Of a DNA stretch of 64,000 nt, positions 26,049-35,377 are shown piece after piece (within the stretch, counting starts at the first letter, position 1; each line of letters begins with the position of its first letter). Origin of the DNA: Clostridium pascui (GTDB lineage: Bacteria > Bacillota > Clostridia > Clostridiales > Clostridiaceae); NCBI RefSeq assembly GCF_016908015.1, contig NZ_JAFBDB010000001.1, positions 806,001 through 870,000 of the forward strand, given 5' to 3'. The translations under genes were made by a program, and so were the position numbers. The notes beneath the pieces are model-generated. The model saw nothing but the letters and a program-made list of their open reading frames with translations. It searched no databases and was not told the DNA's origin.

Positions 26049-27827
26049 CTAACGTTTTAATCCATTAATGACAACATCAAGTAATTCATCCACTGTTGCT
26101 ATTATTTTTGAGTTTGCTTGATAAGAATGTTGGAATTGTACCAAATTCGCCATTTCTTCATCTAACGATACTCCTGATACAGATGCTCTTGCTTCTTCGA
26201 AGCTTTGTAGAAGCACAAATTGATTTTTAACCATTCTTTTCGCCTGCTGAGTTTGTACACCTAATGCATCTACTACATCTTTAAAGTAGTTATTTACCTT
26301 CATTCCACTGGTTTTACCATTTATAGTTCCTATCACCTTAGTTGCATCACCAAAATTAGCATTACCACATAAATCATTTATAAAGCTTTTTCTATCTGTA
26401 TCTTCTTTTATCTTCTGCACTTCCATAAGTTTATCCATAAGCTGAGCAATAGCTAGTGCTCTTGTTCCATCACTTTCTCCGCCGCCATCTTTTCCTGTTT
26501 TTATAAGCATAACATCTTTTATTATATCCTTATTTATAGATATGTTTCCTGCAGTGATTTCTGCTTCTCCAGCTGCAGTAGCCTTATCTTTATTTACAAA
26601 GAAAAGACAATCATCTTTAGTTGCATCAGCCGTTTGTCCATGTACTGCATTTACAGAATAAGCTATAGACTTAGCTAACTTATTTAACTGGTCTATATAC
26701 TTATCCACATCCTCTTGTACAGACATATATCCTTTAAATTCTCCAGAAGATGGAGTAAATTTCACTATACTTGTTGCACTTGGATACGTTGGAGGAGTTC
26801 CTGCCGTAGGGTCTTGAGACTTTCCATCAGATTTTAATAGCTTGCCTTCCTTATCTGTCCAAACCACCCTGCATTGATCCAATTCCATAAATTCTTCCTT
26901 AGATAAAGCTACATCTTTAACTACAACTCTGTTTGCATCATTTGTTATATCTCCATTTTTATAATATTCAATATTGTAGTTTCCTGTTGGTTTTCCAGAT
27001 GCATCTAAAACAGGTTCTATGTTGCTTACATAACCAAGACGAGCCACATCATCTGGATTTATATCCTGTATTAAATTTATTCCTTCTGGAGTGTTGGCAT
27101 CTGCATCTTTCTTTGTGCTTACATTTATTCCATTAAATATTTTTTTATCTATTGTTATTCCAAACTTCGAACTAAGTTGATCCAGTAATAAATCTCTTCT
27201 ATCCATTAAATCATTAGGATTATTTTTTGCTACACTTACTTGAATTATTTCCTGATTTAGCTGGGTTATTTGATCTAATATCTTATTTGCTTCAAATACT
27301 GTTTGTTTTATAAGGTCTTGAGCATTTTCTTTTATACTTTCAAGCTTATTATAAGTATGATTTAATTCATTTGTTAGTGCTTGAGATTGCTCTGCAACTA
27401 CAGTTCTTGCATTGGAAGTCTCACTTTGCTTTGAAAGCTCCTGCCATGAACTAAAAAATTTGCTTATGAGGCTTGATAAACCTGTTTCACTTGGTTCGTT
27501 AAATACTCCCTCTATTTCAGTTAAGAATTTATCTCTTCCTGAATACCATCCATCAATTCCAAGTTCTTCACGTACCTGATAATCTAAAAATGTATCCCTT
27601 ATTCTTGTAATTTGAGATACTTGTACTCCCGTACCTACTTGTCCTGCTTCAGCTGAACTGTTAAGAGAAGGATTGGAATAAGGTCTTGTAGTTTGAAGCT
27701 CCGCCCTTTGTCTTGAATATCCTTCTGTGTTTGCATTTGCTATATTATGAGAAATTGTGTTTATGACCTTTTGGTTTGAAAACAAACCAGATTTACCTAT
27801 ATTTAAAGTACCAAATAATCCTGACAA
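26049..27827 (-). CDS. flgK: Hook-filament junction protein FlgK (HAP1)
   Basis: This 592-residue first junction protein on the hook starts at TTG after AGGGGGAG. Rod/hook-type N-terminus: GTLNIGKSGLFSNQKVINTISHNIANANTEGYSRQ. The C-terminus SLDEEMANLVQFQHSYQANSKIIATVDELLDVVINGL is the conserved flagellar bundle. The middle (about 290-480) is variable. It should be exported with the help of FlgN, encoded immediately upstream. Confidence 0.95.
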   Translation of the reverse strand: MSGLFGTLNIGKSGLFSNQKVINTISHNIANANTEGYSRQRAELQTTRPYSNPSLNSSAEAGQVGTGVQVSQITRIRDTFLDYQVREELGIDGWYSGRDKFLTEIEGVFNEPSETGLSSLISKFFSSWQELSKQSETSNARTVVAEQSQALTNELNHTYNKLESIKENAQDLIKQTVFEANKILDQITQLNQEIIQVSVAKNNPNDLMDRRDLLLDQLSSKFGITIDKKIFNGINVSTKKDADANTPEGINLIQDINPDDVARLGYVSNIEPVLDASGKPTGNYNIEYYKNGDITNDANRVVVKDVALSKEEFMELDQCRVVWTDKEGKLLKSDGKSQDPTAGTPPTYPSATSIVKFTPSSGEFKGYMSVQEDVDKYIDQLNKLAKSIAYSVNAVHGQTADATKDDCLFFVNKDKATAAGEAEITAGNISINKDIIKDVMLIKTGKDGGGESDGTRALAIAQLMDKLMEVQKIKEDTDRKSFINDLCGNANFGDATKVIGTINGKTSGMKVNNYFKDVVDALGVQTQQAKRMVKNQFVLLQSFEEARASVSGVSLDEEMANLVQFQHSYQANSKIIATVDELLDVVINGLKR

Positions 27828-27859
27828 CTTTACTCCCCCTAAAAATAATAATTATGATA

Positions 27860-28264
27860 TTATCTTTTCATTTTTCCATAGGCTCCATAAGTCTTTACAC
27901 TTCTATCTGGGTTTATATATTGGAGCATTTTGTTTGTAAAACTTAAACTTTGCTTTATCAATAACTCATTTGTACTTTTTTGAAGTTCTAGTGAATGCAG
28001 TAACTTTTTTATTTCTCTATATTCTCGTTCAAGCTCTTCATCACCAAATTCCTCAACTATTTTGCTCATATCTTTACCAGTAGTTAAATTTCTTCTCTCC
28101 ATTTCGATACTTGCAATTTCCCTTAAAGAATCATTTATATCTCCAACTATACTATCCATATTGAACACATCATTTTTAACTACAAATTTATGCTGCTTTT
28201 CTAGTCTTTCTAAAAGTGTTTCCAAAGCTCTTTTTTCATTTATAACAATTGACTTTAAATCCAT
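27860..28264 (-). CDS. flgN: FlgN-family export chaperone
   Basis: This 134-residue all-helical protein of the FlgN family keeps the junction proteins FlgK and FlgL soluble and guides them to the export apparatus. The KRALETLLERLEKQHKFVVKNDV start and the repeated helical heptads fit. It is placed between flgM and flgK, as usual in Firmicutes. The start codon lies 21 bases after flgM. Confidence 0.88.
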   Translation of the reverse strand: MDLKSIVINEKRALETLLERLEKQHKFVVKNDVFNMDSIVGDINDSLREIASIEMERRNLTTGKDMSKIVEEFGDEELEREYREIKKLLHSLELQKSTNELLIKQSLSFTNKMLQYINPDRSVKTYGAYGKMKR

Positions 28265-28285
28265 AGCTCCTCCTATAACCTAATT

Positions 28286-28564
28286 TTACTTTTGTTCTTT
28301 TATAGCTCTTAATATGCTATCAGCTACAAGCTTAGAGTCCCTATTATAAATACCTTTTGATATTTCCTCTTTTATTTTTTCTAACTTTTCCGAAGAGTTT
28401 ACGAGTTCTCCATTTGTAGAATATGCACTAAGACTTTTTCCTAAAGAAGAAATTTGTATAGAGTCTTTTTCATTACCCTTATCTTTTAGTTCTTTATTAT
28501 CAAAACTCTTCTTATTATAAAGACTTATAATTTTATCTGCATTATTCACTCCTCCAACACGCAT
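28286..28564 (-). CDS. flgM: Anti-sigma-D factor FlgM
   Basis: FlgM is a 92-residue protein that holds sigma-D inactive until the hook is complete and is then lost from the cytosol. The N-terminal half is polar and probably disordered; the C-terminal half has the conserved core DSIQISSLGKSL and the helix SEKLEKIKEEISKGIYNRDSKLVADSILRAI that binds the sigma factor. The ATG follows GGAGGG. It is the first gene of an eleven-gene operon with a sigma-D promoter, which gives feedback control. Confidence 0.93.
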   Translation of the reverse strand: MRVGGVNNADKIISLYNKKSFDNKELKDKGNEKDSIQISSLGKSLSAYSTNGELVNSSEKLEKIKEEISKGIYNRDSKLVADSILRAIKEQK

Positions 28565-28721
28565 CTTTTACCCTCCTTCTATTATTTATTGCTGGTCATC
28601 AATTGATATTTATTAGTATTTAACTATATTTCAAACAATTATTCATCGTTATTATATCACATTTATTTATCTCAGCCTTTTCCAATTGATTCCAAAGATT
28701 CTCAACGTACTCTTATGTATA

Positions 28722-28748
28722 TTATCGAACGCAGAATATAGTTATTTA
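28722..28748 (-). promoter_or_regulatory. Sigma-D promoter of the flgM operon
   Basis: Minus strand: TAAA (28748-28745), exactly 15 bases, TTCGATAA (28729-28722). This is six of eight matches to GCCGATAA and a perfect -35. A second candidate with an extended -10 (TGATATAAT, -10 at 28656-28651) lies nearer the gene and could give sigma-A-dependent basal expression. Confidence 0.7.
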
Positions 28749-28753
28749 GTTAA

Positions 28754-28786
28754 AAAATAAAAAAACCTTGCTTAATGCAAGGCTTT
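28754..28786 (-). terminator. Terminator of the chemotaxis/switch operon
   Basis: CCTTGC (28766-28771) and GCAAGG (28777-28782) form a short stem flanked by A/T-runs. On the minus strand it is followed by TTTTTTTATTTTTT, directly after the fliY stop. Confidence 0.8.
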
Positions 28787-28791
28787 CTTAA

Positions 28792-29988
28792 CTATTTTCC
28801 AAGGCTCCTAATCTTTTCTTCATTACTTACAATACTAGTAATTCTTACTCCAAAGTTCTCATCTATTACAACTACTTCTCCATATGCTACACGTTTACCA
28901 TTTACTAAAACTTCCACTGGCTCTTCTGCAAGTTTATCAAGTTCCACTAAAGAACCTGTAGCTAAATTTAAAATATCTCTTATATTCATTTTAGTCCTTC
29001 CAAGTACTACAGATACTTCTAAAGGCACATCCATAATAAGATCGATATTTTTAGGTAATGCAGTTCCATGTTTTCCCTGTTGTTGTAAAGGTTGAAATGT
29101 AGCTTGATGAACTTCTACAGGCTTTTCATAACTCATCATAGCTGCTTCTGAATTAGAAGGCCCAGTATATAAATTTTCCTGATATGTATTGTAATTACTA
29201 TCATTAGTTTTGCCCTGAGAACTAGAAGTTTCTACTTCTTTATAATAATGTTGTTCTTCTTTTTTATTTTCTTGTATAGATTCTTCTTGACCAAGCATTA
29301 TAGATACTATTTTCCTTGCAGTATTAATAGGTAAAAGCTGCATTATACTGCTGTCTACGAGATTTCCTATAGTCAATTTAAAAGATATTTTTACTATTGC
29401 TTCAGATTCTGCTATATTGTCTGAAAGCGGCTGTGTTAAGTCTATCCATACTTTTGATTGCGGTGGAGATATATTTACTTCTCTTCCAAACATAGTTGCC
29501 ATAGAAGTAGCTGCAGAACCTATCATTTGATTCATAGCCTCTGATACAGCACTAAGCTCTAATTCTGAAAGTTCTCCATCACTTTGTTCTACTTCACCAT
29601 TGCCACCCATCATAAGATTGGCAATTACATAGGCATCTGTAACCTGCATAAGAAGCAGATTTTCACCTATAATACCACTTGTATATTGAACCTCTAAAGC
29701 TAAATTAGGCACTTTAAAATCAGCTTTTAGCTTCTCTAAAGTTGTCACGCTAACAACAGGAGTTGTTATATTTACCTTTTGGTTTAATATTTGAGATAAT
29801 GCAGTAGATGCAGATCCCATGGATATGTTTCCTATCTCACCTAAAATATCCTTTTCTATATCTGTAAATACGTTATCCACATCATCATTACTGCTTTGTT
29901 CAGTGGAATTGCTTTCATCTACAAAATCACTTAATTCTCCACTCAGTAGTGCATTTATTTCTTCTTGTGAAAGAAAGTCGTTACTCAT
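28792..29988 (-). CDS. fliY: Flagellar switch phosphatase FliY
   Basis: This 398-residue switch protein combines an N-terminal FliM-like CheY-binding peptide (MSNDFLSQEEINALLSGEL), two CheC-type phosphatase modules (EIGNISMGSASTALSQIL; SAVSEAMNQMIGSAATSMA) and a C-terminal SpoA/FliN domain (IDLIMDVPLEVSVVLGRTKMNIRDIL). It dephosphorylates CheY-P at the motor and forms part of the C-ring. The ATG at 29988 overlaps the fliM stop by 8 bases (ATGAGTAA). No separate fliN is seen here, in keeping with its FliN domain. Confidence 0.95.
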   Translation of the reverse strand: MSNDFLSQEEINALLSGELSDFVDESNSTEQSSNDDVDNVFTDIEKDILGEIGNISMGSASTALSQILNQKVNITTPVVSVTTLEKLKADFKVPNLALEVQYTSGIIGENLLLMQVTDAYVIANLMMGGNGEVEQSDGELSELELSAVSEAMNQMIGSAATSMATMFGREVNISPPQSKVWIDLTQPLSDNIAESEAIVKISFKLTIGNLVDSSIMQLLPINTARKIVSIMLGQEESIQENKKEEQHYYKEVETSSSQGKTNDSNYNTYQENLYTGPSNSEAAMMSYEKPVEVHQATFQPLQQQGKHGTALPKNIDLIMDVPLEVSVVLGRTKMNIRDILNLATGSLVELDKLAEEPVEVLVNGKRVAYGEVVVIDENFGVRITSIVSNEEKIRSLGK

Positions 29989-30976
29989 CTTTTTCCACAT
30001 CCTTATCTATAATATCTAATATCTGTATTCCCATCTTCCTTCCAATAGTGCCTGGTTTTGCGTAGGCATATTCTTCATCTCCTACCATTACAGTTACTGT
30101 TGAATTTATTTCCTCTTTTAAAGTTAATACATCTCCTACACTAATTCTTAGGAAATCTTCTACGGTTATAGAAGTCTTTCCAATTAAAGCAGAAACATCA
30201 GTTTCAACTACATCCATTCTCTTTCTTATCTTTTCTCTTGATTGAGATAAAATCTCCTCATCATTATCCTGAAACCAATATTGTACTATTAATTTATCTA
30301 GTATCTTCTCAATACTTAAATATGGAATACACATATTTATAAAGGTATTGTTTTTTCCCATTTCAACAGAGAATGTTATAAGTGCTACGGGTTCTGAAGG
30401 AGCCAGAGTTTGACTTAAGGCAGGATTGGTCTCTAAACCCTCTATTTCAGGGTGTACTTCAAGTACATCTTCCCATGCAAGTTTTAAACTTGATATCATT
30501 CCTTCATTTACCTTTTTTATTATATTTTTATCTATATCAGTAAATTCTCTTACCTTATATTTCCCATGTCCTGTTCCCCCTAAGAGCACATCCGTTACTT
30601 CAAATACAAATTGTGGATTTTCTTCAAATAAAATAGTGGCACTTAAAGGAGGCATTTTAAATACTGTTAGCATAGTTGGATTGGGAATGGAATGTATAAA
30701 CTCTTCATATGTTATTTGCTCTATTGTTTCAATCTTAACTTTGACATTGGCTCTTAATTGGGCTGTTAAATAATTAGATATTATTCTGGCATAATTATCG
30801 TGTATTAGCTCTAATGTCCTCATGTGATCCTTAGAAAATTTTTGAGGACTTCTAAAATCATATAGTTTTATCTTTTGTTTTTCCTCTTCTTTATTTACTT
30901 CTTCAGGATTTAGTTCCCCCGTAGATAAGGCATTTAAAAGGGCGTCTATTTCACTTTGTGATAAAACTTCTGCCAT
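29981..30976 (-). CDS. fliM: Flagellar motor switch protein FliM
   Basis: This 331-residue C-ring protein has an N-terminal CheY-P-binding peptide (MAEVLSQSEIDALLNAL), the central FliM domain (YDFRSPQKFSKDHMRTLELIHDNYARIISNYL, LLGGTGHGK) and a C-terminal SpoA domain (VETDVSALIGKTSITVEDFL). It transmits chemotactic signals to rotation direction. It lies 19 bases downstream of cheW and overlaps fliY. Confidence 0.96.
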   Translation of the reverse strand: MAEVLSQSEIDALLNALSTGELNPEEVNKEEEKQKIKLYDFRSPQKFSKDHMRTLELIHDNYARIISNYLTAQLRANVKVKIETIEQITYEEFIHSIPNPTMLTVFKMPPLSATILFEENPQFVFEVTDVLLGGTGHGKYKVREFTDIDKNIIKKVNEGMISSLKLAWEDVLEVHPEIEGLETNPALSQTLAPSEPVALITFSVEMGKNNTFINMCIPYLSIEKILDKLIVQYWFQDNDEEILSQSREKIRKRMDVVETDVSALIGKTSITVEDFLRISVGDVLTLKEEINSTVTVMVGDEEYAYAKPGTIGRKMGIQILDIIDKDVEKDE

Positions 30977-30995
30977 TTGTTCCCCTCATTTCCTG

Positions 30996-31397
30996 CTAGT
31001 TTGCAAGGAGTTTGTCTATATCAATTAAAGTTACTATTCTATCTTTAAAATTTATAACTCCTTTTACGTATAACTCCATTTGTTCATCTTCAACTCTTTC
31101 AATAATATCTTCATCTATTTCAAGCACTTCATCTACTTTATCTACAACAATACCTACCAGCTCTTCTTCCATATGAAGTATTATTATATTATTTTGAGTT
31201 GTATCTAATTTTTCTAAATTTAATATAAGGTTTATATCTAAAAGTGATATTACATTTCCTCTTAAATTTATAAGTCCTTTTATATATGCCGGTGCGTTAG
31301 GCACCTTTGTTATTTCCATCATATCATTTATTCCCTGAACTCTTGCAGTTTCCACCGCAAACTGTTCATTACTTAAAGTAAATACTACAACCTGCAC
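30996..31397 (-). CDS. cheW: Chemotaxis coupling protein CheW
   Basis: This 133-residue CheW-domain protein connects chemoreceptors to CheA. It starts at GTG after GGGGGTG. The pattern QVVVFTLSNEQFAVETARVQGI, VPNAPAYIKGLINLRGNVISLLDI and the final KDRIVTLIDIDKLL is standard. A second cheW (37084-37548) lies near the head of the operon, so two coupling proteins may serve different receptor sets. Confidence 0.94.
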   Translation of the reverse strand: MQVVVFTLSNEQFAVETARVQGINDMMEITKVPNAPAYIKGLINLRGNVISLLDINLILNLEKLDTTQNNIIILHMEEELVGIVVDKVDEVLEIDEDIIERVEDEQMELYVKGVINFKDRIVTLIDIDKLLAN

Positions 31398-31450
31398 TGT
31401 AAAAACACCCCCAATGTTACAATCAATAGTTCCTACTTACTTAACTATTA

Positions 31451-31496
31451 ATAGTTTTAGTTGAAATTCAGCTTTTGCTGAATTTCATCCACAACT
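31451..31496 (-). promoter_or_regulatory. Strong intergenic hairpin between cheY and cheW
   Basis: A perfect 11-bp stem with TTTT loop (31462-31487), extended after an internal loop by AATAGTT/AACTATT. No long T-run follows on the minus strand, so it looks more like an mRNA processing or stabilising element than a terminator. Confidence 0.5.
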
Positions 31497-31528
31497 ATTA
31501 AATATTTGCTTTTACTAGTAACTATTAT

Positions 31529-31888
31529 TTATCCAATAACCTTTTTTATTGCTTCAAGAACTCTATCTGCTTGAAATGGTTTTACTATGAAGTCTTTTGC
31601 TCCTGCTTTTATAGCATCCATAACCATTCCCTGTTGTCCCATAGCAGAACACATTATTATTTTAGCATCTGGATCCATTGATTTTATTTCTTTTACAGCT
31701 TGTATTCCATCCATATCTGGCATTGTTATATCCATAGTTACAACATCTGGTCTTTCCTTCTTATATAATTCAACTGCCTTTAAACCATTATTTGCTTCAC
31801 CTATTACTTCAAATCCATTTTTTTCTAAAATATCCTTTATCATCATTCTCATAAAAGCAGCGTCATCAACAATTAATACTTTAGCCAT
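31529..31888 (-). CDS. cheY: Chemotaxis response regulator CheY
   Basis: This 119-residue stand-alone receiver domain has acidic pocket residues D8-D9 in VLIVDDAAFMR, phospho-acceptor D53 in TMDITMPDMDG, switch residue S81 and K103 in DFIVKPF. Phosphorylated by CheA, it binds FliM/FliY to change rotation. It lies between cheC and the second cheW, followed by a strong hairpin. Confidence 0.94.
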   Translation of the reverse strand: MAKVLIVDDAAFMRMMIKDILEKNGFEVIGEANNGLKAVELYKKERPDVVTMDITMPDMDGIQAVKEIKSMDPDAKIIMCSAMGQQGMVMDAIKAGAKDFIVKPFQADRVLEAIKKVIG

Positions 31889-31906
31889 TTTAATATTCCC
31901 TCCAAA

Positions 31907-32506
31907 TTATATTACTCCTAGTGTATTTAATATTTTTTCTAATGAACCCGGCATTGGTATATAATAAAAGTGTGCATTTATTTCTGATTCTCCCTCTATA
32001 AATGCAGTTTCTATATCTAATACGTATTCATCAAATTGTCCGGATTCTATAAACGTAGTAGATAATATAGCACCTAACATATCATAAGTAAGTGCTGGTA
32101 CTGATGGTATTATACTTAAATTGGTAAACCTGCCTATTGCATTCATATAAGTTGCAGAAAGTATATTACCGATTTCGGCCAGAACAGATTCACCCATCTC
32201 GTTTATATCTTCTCCCTTTTGACCTGTTAATGCTTCTATTACATGCATAGCTGTATTCTTTTTAAGCACAAGCAATATATTTCCTGGAGCATCTCCCAGT
32301 ACTCTTACCAGTACTCCATATACTATTTCTTCTCCACTTAGGTTTGAAAATATATCCTCAAAAGATATGATATTGATAGCTGGTACAGACATATCGACTT
32401 TTTTAATTAAAAGCTGAGATAGTGCTGTAGCTGCATTTCCTGCTCCAATGTTCCCAACCTCTCGCAGTGCATCTAGTTGTAAAGGTGTAAGGTCCTTATA
32501 TGACAT
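31907..32506 (-). CDS. cheC: CheY-P phosphatase CheC
   Basis: This 199-residue CheC protein has both conserved phosphatase helices, LDALREVGNIGAGNAATAL and ESVLAEIGNILSATYMNAI, each with the Glu and Asn needed for CheY-P hydrolysis. It works with CheD, encoded upstream in the operon, in adaptation. It starts at ATG after AAGGAGG, 12 bases beyond cheA. Confidence 0.94.
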   Translation of the reverse strand: MSYKDLTPLQLDALREVGNIGAGNAATALSQLLIKKVDMSVPAINIISFEDIFSNLSGEEIVYGVLVRVLGDAPGNILLVLKKNTAMHVIEALTGQKGEDINEMGESVLAEIGNILSATYMNAIGRFTNLSIIPSVPALTYDMLGAILSTTFIESGQFDEYVLDIETAFIEGESEINAHFYYIPMPGSLEKILNTLGVI

Positions 32507-32518
32507 AAAAATTCCTCC

Positions 32519-34594
32519 TTAAACTAAGGCTGCTACATCCAAGATAAGAGTTACAAGTCCATCTCCTAGTATTGTTGCACCTATATATTCTTTCATACCA
32601 TGAAGTGTTTTACCTAGAGGTTTTATTACAATTTCTTGCTGTCCAAATAAACTATCAACCATAAGCCCAACATTTTTTTCTCCTACTTTAACAATTACTA
32701 TATATTTCTTTAAACTATCAGATTCATTTAAATGCAGCTTCTTATTAAGTCTTATAAGTGGTATAACATCTTCATTATATATTATAACCTCTTTACTATT
32801 TGTCCTCTTCACTAAATTTTCACTGAAGTCTATAACTCTATCTATATATCCTAGAGATATTGCCATGGTTTCTGACCCTATCTTCACTAAAAGAGCCTGT
32901 ATTATTTGAAGCGTTAATGGAAGTTTTATTATAAATGCTGATCCTTTATCCTTTTCACTTACAACCTCTACAGTACCACCAAGTGATGAGATTTTTGTCT
33001 TAACCACATCCATGCCTACGCCTCTACCTGATATGTCTGTTACCTTTTCATTAGTACTAAATCCTTGAAGAAATATTAGATTTATTATATCATATTCTGA
33101 CATTCCCTCAGTATTTACGCCTATTCTTTCGGCCTTTTCCCTTACCTTGTCTACATTTATTCCGCCACCATTGTCTTCTACTTTTATAACTGCTTTGGTA
33201 CCTTCTTGATAAGCTACAAGTTTTATTTTCCCTACTGGATCTTTACCCCTTTTGATTCTTTCTTCTCTTGACTCTATTCCATGATCAGCTGCATTTCTTA
33301 TAAGATGAATTAAAGGTTCTCCTATTTCATCTATTACAGTTCTATCAAGTTCTGTATCTTGCCCTTCTATTATAAGTTCCATATCTTTATTTAGTTCTAC
33401 GGATAAATCTCTGATCATTCTAGGGAATCTATTAAACACAACATCTAATGGCAGCATCCTAATCTTCATTACTAAGTCTTGAAGATCAGATGTAGTTCTT
33501 GCAACCTGTTCTAAGGTTTCATTTAGTTCTCCAAGTTTATAATTTAAGCTTATTTGTTCAAGTCTAGTTCTGTGGATTACAAGCTCCGATACCATATTCA
33601 TAAATTTATCTAATCTTTCTAAATCTACTCTTACGGATTGGTGCTGTTTTTTATGTGTAGTTTCCTTATTGTTACTTGAAGTGTTTTTAACACTTACATT
33701 TTGCTTGATGTCTTTTTTAATATCCTCTTTTACCTTAGTCTCTTCAACCTCTATTACCTTTTCGTTTATTACTTCTGAAGCCTTAATATCTTCTTTAACT
33801 TTTCTGGCCTTTTCTTTTTGTAAATTTACTTCTTCAATTATTACGTTATTTACTTCAGATATACTCATAATAACATTATATATATCTTCTTGGCTACTAC
33901 TTGAAATATATACCACATCGAATTCAAATTCAAAATTTTCATTTTCAATATCTTCAGCACTAGGCAGAGATTTTATTATTTCTCCAGAATCTTCTAGGCT
34001 CTTAAATATTAAAAATGCTCTTGCAGATTTAAGCAAGGTATTTTCAGATAAACCCACTTTTATATGATATGGTATATAACCTCTTTCCATGGCTGCTTTA
34101 ATTATATCTATATCATATTCATTTAGTTCTATATTTAACTTATCATTTATGGTAAATTCATTATTTTCTACACTATTATAGACTTCTTGATTTAGTCTAT
34201 TTTCATTTTCTATTTCTTTTTCTTTAATGTGTTGTAGTTCATTCATTATATCGTCTATAAATACTGCCTCTTCTATGTCTTCAGAAATATTATTTACCAT
34301 TCTCTCTAGAGTGTCTAGACATTTAAATAATACTGTTACTACCTTTTCTGTTACCTTAAGCTCTCCATTTCTAAATTCAGCTAAAACGTCTTCCATTTTA
34401 TGCGTAAGTTCTGCCATTTGATTAAATCCCATGGTAGCAGCCATACCTTTTATAGTATGAGCTACTCTGAATATTTCATTCACTCTATCTAAATCATTTG
34501 GCTCCTGTTCTAGCTGAAGCAGTGATTCATTTAAAGTTTGAAGGTTATCCATAGACTCTTCAAGGAACATGGACATGTATTGTGATGTATCCAT
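32519..34594 (-). CDS. cheA: Chemotaxis histidine kinase CheA
   Basis: This 691-residue kinase has, in order, an HPt domain with phospho-accepting H46 (FRVAHTIKGMAATMG), a CheY-binding P2-like region (about 160-260), a charged linker, a dimerisation domain (SVRVDLERLDKFMNMVSELV), an ATPase domain (HLIRNAADHGIESREER, VEDNGGGIN, GRGVGMDVVKTKI) and a C-terminal CheW-like domain. It phosphorylates CheY and CheB in response to receptors. It starts at ATG after AAGGAGGG. Confidence 0.97.
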   Translation of the reverse strand: MDTSQYMSMFLEESMDNLQTLNESLLQLEQEPNDLDRVNEIFRVAHTIKGMAATMGFNQMAELTHKMEDVLAEFRNGELKVTEKVVTVLFKCLDTLERMVNNISEDIEEAVFIDDIMNELQHIKEKEIENENRLNQEVYNSVENNEFTINDKLNIELNEYDIDIIKAAMERGYIPYHIKVGLSENTLLKSARAFLIFKSLEDSGEIIKSLPSAEDIENENFEFEFDVVYISSSSQEDIYNVIMSISEVNNVIIEEVNLQKEKARKVKEDIKASEVINEKVIEVEETKVKEDIKKDIKQNVSVKNTSSNNKETTHKKQHQSVRVDLERLDKFMNMVSELVIHRTRLEQISLNYKLGELNETLEQVARTTSDLQDLVMKIRMLPLDVVFNRFPRMIRDLSVELNKDMELIIEGQDTELDRTVIDEIGEPLIHLIRNAADHGIESREERIKRGKDPVGKIKLVAYQEGTKAVIKVEDNGGGINVDKVREKAERIGVNTEGMSEYDIINLIFLQGFSTNEKVTDISGRGVGMDVVKTKISSLGGTVEVVSEKDKGSAFIIKLPLTLQIIQALLVKIGSETMAISLGYIDRVIDFSENLVKRTNSKEVIIYNEDVIPLIRLNKKLHLNESDSLKKYIVIVKVGEKNVGLMVDSLFGQQEIVIKPLGKTLHGMKEYIGATILGDGLVTLILDVAALV

Positions 34595-34606
34595 TTTGTA
34601 CCCTCC

Positions 34607-35374
34607 TTATACCTTTCTATAAATAAAGGTTGAAGTTTTTTCAAACCCAAATTCTTTATAATTATATATACTCTCAGTAGCCCCTACAAAAAGAAGTCCT
34701 CCTTTTTTTAAAGAGGCATGAAACTTTTTATATATCTCATCCTTTATATTGGAATTAAAATATATAACTACATTTCTGCATACAATAAGATCAAAGTTTG
34801 ATTCGTAGTTATCTAAAATCAAATCATGTTTTTTGAATTTAACCATATTTTTTATTTTATTATTTACTACATACTTGTCTCCTATTTGAGTAAAGTATTT
34901 TTTAATATCATTCTTACTTACATTTTTAATTTCAGATTCTGCATATTCCCCCTTTTGAGCTCTTTGCAGAATAGTATTATCTATGTCTGTAGCCAAAATG
35001 CTATGATTTCCATTTGGTGCCACTTCATCAAGTATCATAGCTATGGAATATGGTTCTGCCCCTATGGAACATGCTGCGCTCCAGATTTTTAAGTTTTTAT
35101 TATTAGGCAAAAGTTCTGATCCTATTTTGTTTTTTAAATCATAAAATATTTCAGGGTTTCTAAAGAATTCCGATACATTTATCGTTATAAAATCTAAAAA
35201 CTTTTGCCTTTGCCCTGAATCTTTTTTTAAAATAGCAATATATTCTTCTACAGAATTTACTCCTACTCTTGACATTAGACTTAAAAGTCTCCTATGTAGC
35301 TGAGTTTCTTTGTAAGCTGAGAGGTTTATTCTAAACTCTTTATATACCCACTGCTTAAAATATTCCAAATCCAT
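34607..35374 (-). CDS. cheR: Chemoreceptor methyltransferase CheR
   Basis: This 255-residue SAM-dependent enzyme methylates glutamates on chemoreceptors. The N-terminal helical domain (KQWVYKEFRINLSAYKETQLHRRLLSLMSRVG) precedes the SAM-binding Rossmann domain with WSAACSIGAEPYSIAMIL and FDLIVCRNVVIYF. The ending LFVGATESIYNYKEFGFEK is typical. It sits between cheB and cheA with 3- and 12-base gaps. Confidence 0.95.
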   Translation of the reverse strand: MDLEYFKQWVYKEFRINLSAYKETQLHRRLLSLMSRVGVNSVEEYIAILKKDSGQRQKFLDFITINVSEFFRNPEIFYDLKNKIGSELLPNNKNLKIWSAACSIGAEPYSIAMILDEVAPNGNHSILATDIDNTILQRAQKGEYAESEIKNVSKNDIKKYFTQIGDKYVVNNKIKNMVKFKKHDLILDNYESNFDLIVCRNVVIYFNSNIKDEIYKKFHASLKKGGLLFVGATESIYNYKEFGFEKTSTFIYRKV

Positions 35375-35377
35375 AGT

